From assembly GCA_964036295.1 (NCBI GenBank), contig OZ038466.1, positions 17,434,597 to 17,498,596 of the forward strand: a stretch of DNA of 64,000 nucleotides. Reading direction: 5' to 3'. Source of the stretch: Plumapathes pennacea. Taxonomy: Eukaryota; Cnidaria; Anthozoa; Antipatharia; Myriopathidae. This document shows, in pieces, positions 63,751 through 64,000 of the stretch (positions within the stretch are counted from its first letter, which is position 1; the number at the start of each line of letters is the position of its first letter). The notes under the pieces were generated by a model, which saw only the letters and a list, made by a program, of their open reading frames with translations, did not search any database and had not been told where the DNA came from. A program made the position numbers and the translations under genes.

Positions 63751-64000
63751 GTAAGAAGAACCTTTGCTCGTTAGACTGTTTTTAAGTCAGCGGTTGTTGC
63801 GCTAGATTTCGACCGACAGTAAATTCGAGTTCTATTTTTGTAGTCTATGTAGCCGTGCACTTACAGTAGAACGTCATGGTAGGAAACTGGAAACTTAGTA
63901 ATCGAGTATACCTCAGTACAATGGATTTTCTGTCGCATAAGTTGTGTACAATAGAAACGGGACTCGCACTCAAAAATACAGGTTCTCCCAACCTTTTAAG

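Overview
This is an animal genome window, intron-rich, with consensus GT-AG splice sites, AATAAA-type polyadenylation signals and many short DNA-transposon remnants. I infer an anthozoan cnidarian (stony coral or close relative). The reasons are an ancestral vertebrate-like exon structure in conserved genes together with a cluster of plant-type leucine-rich-repeat (LRR) membrane proteins. The species cannot be fixed from sequence alone.

Region 1 (384-31,615, + strand) is a complete DOCK-C subfamily guanine-nucleotide exchange factor, the counterpart of vertebrate DOCK6/7/8. I rebuilt it by hand as 48 coding exons that join in one frame to 2,127 residues, with DHR-1 and DHR-2 domains. Its introns hold tandem repeats, a roughly 600-bp GAT/AAT tract, several MITEs, and two places where a splice donor lies inside a tandem duplication.

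Region 2 (32,574-34,075, - strand) is LSM4, six exons and 135 residues, with an Sm fold and an RGG tail. It converges on the DOCK gene. Its start codon lies 86 bp from that of OGFOD1 on the opposite strand, so the two share a very short bidirectional promoter.

Region 3 (34,162 to beyond the window end, + strand) is OGFOD1, the 2-oxoglutarate/Fe(II) dioxygenase that hydroxylates a proline of ribosomal protein uS12. Thirteen exons lie in 34,162-40,142. The next exon is not found until 63,692-63,750, so one intron is about 23.5 kb long.

Region 4 (40,716-62,032, - strand) lies entirely inside that OGFOD1 intron. It holds three tandem paralogous two-exon genes for large membrane proteins of 1,071-1,072 residues: signal peptide, plant-type LRR ectodomain, cysteine-rich stalk, about ten transmembrane segments and a short tail. 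Two of the repeat units end in a decayed copy of the OGFOD1 exon at 63,692, and decayed copies of the receptor first exon are also present. The cluster therefore grew by duplicating a segment that included host-gene sequence. Copy A's intron contains a 1.2-kb foldback element and a multi-hairpin MITE, and the matching empty sites can be read in copy B. This nested receptor cluster is the most unusual part of the window.
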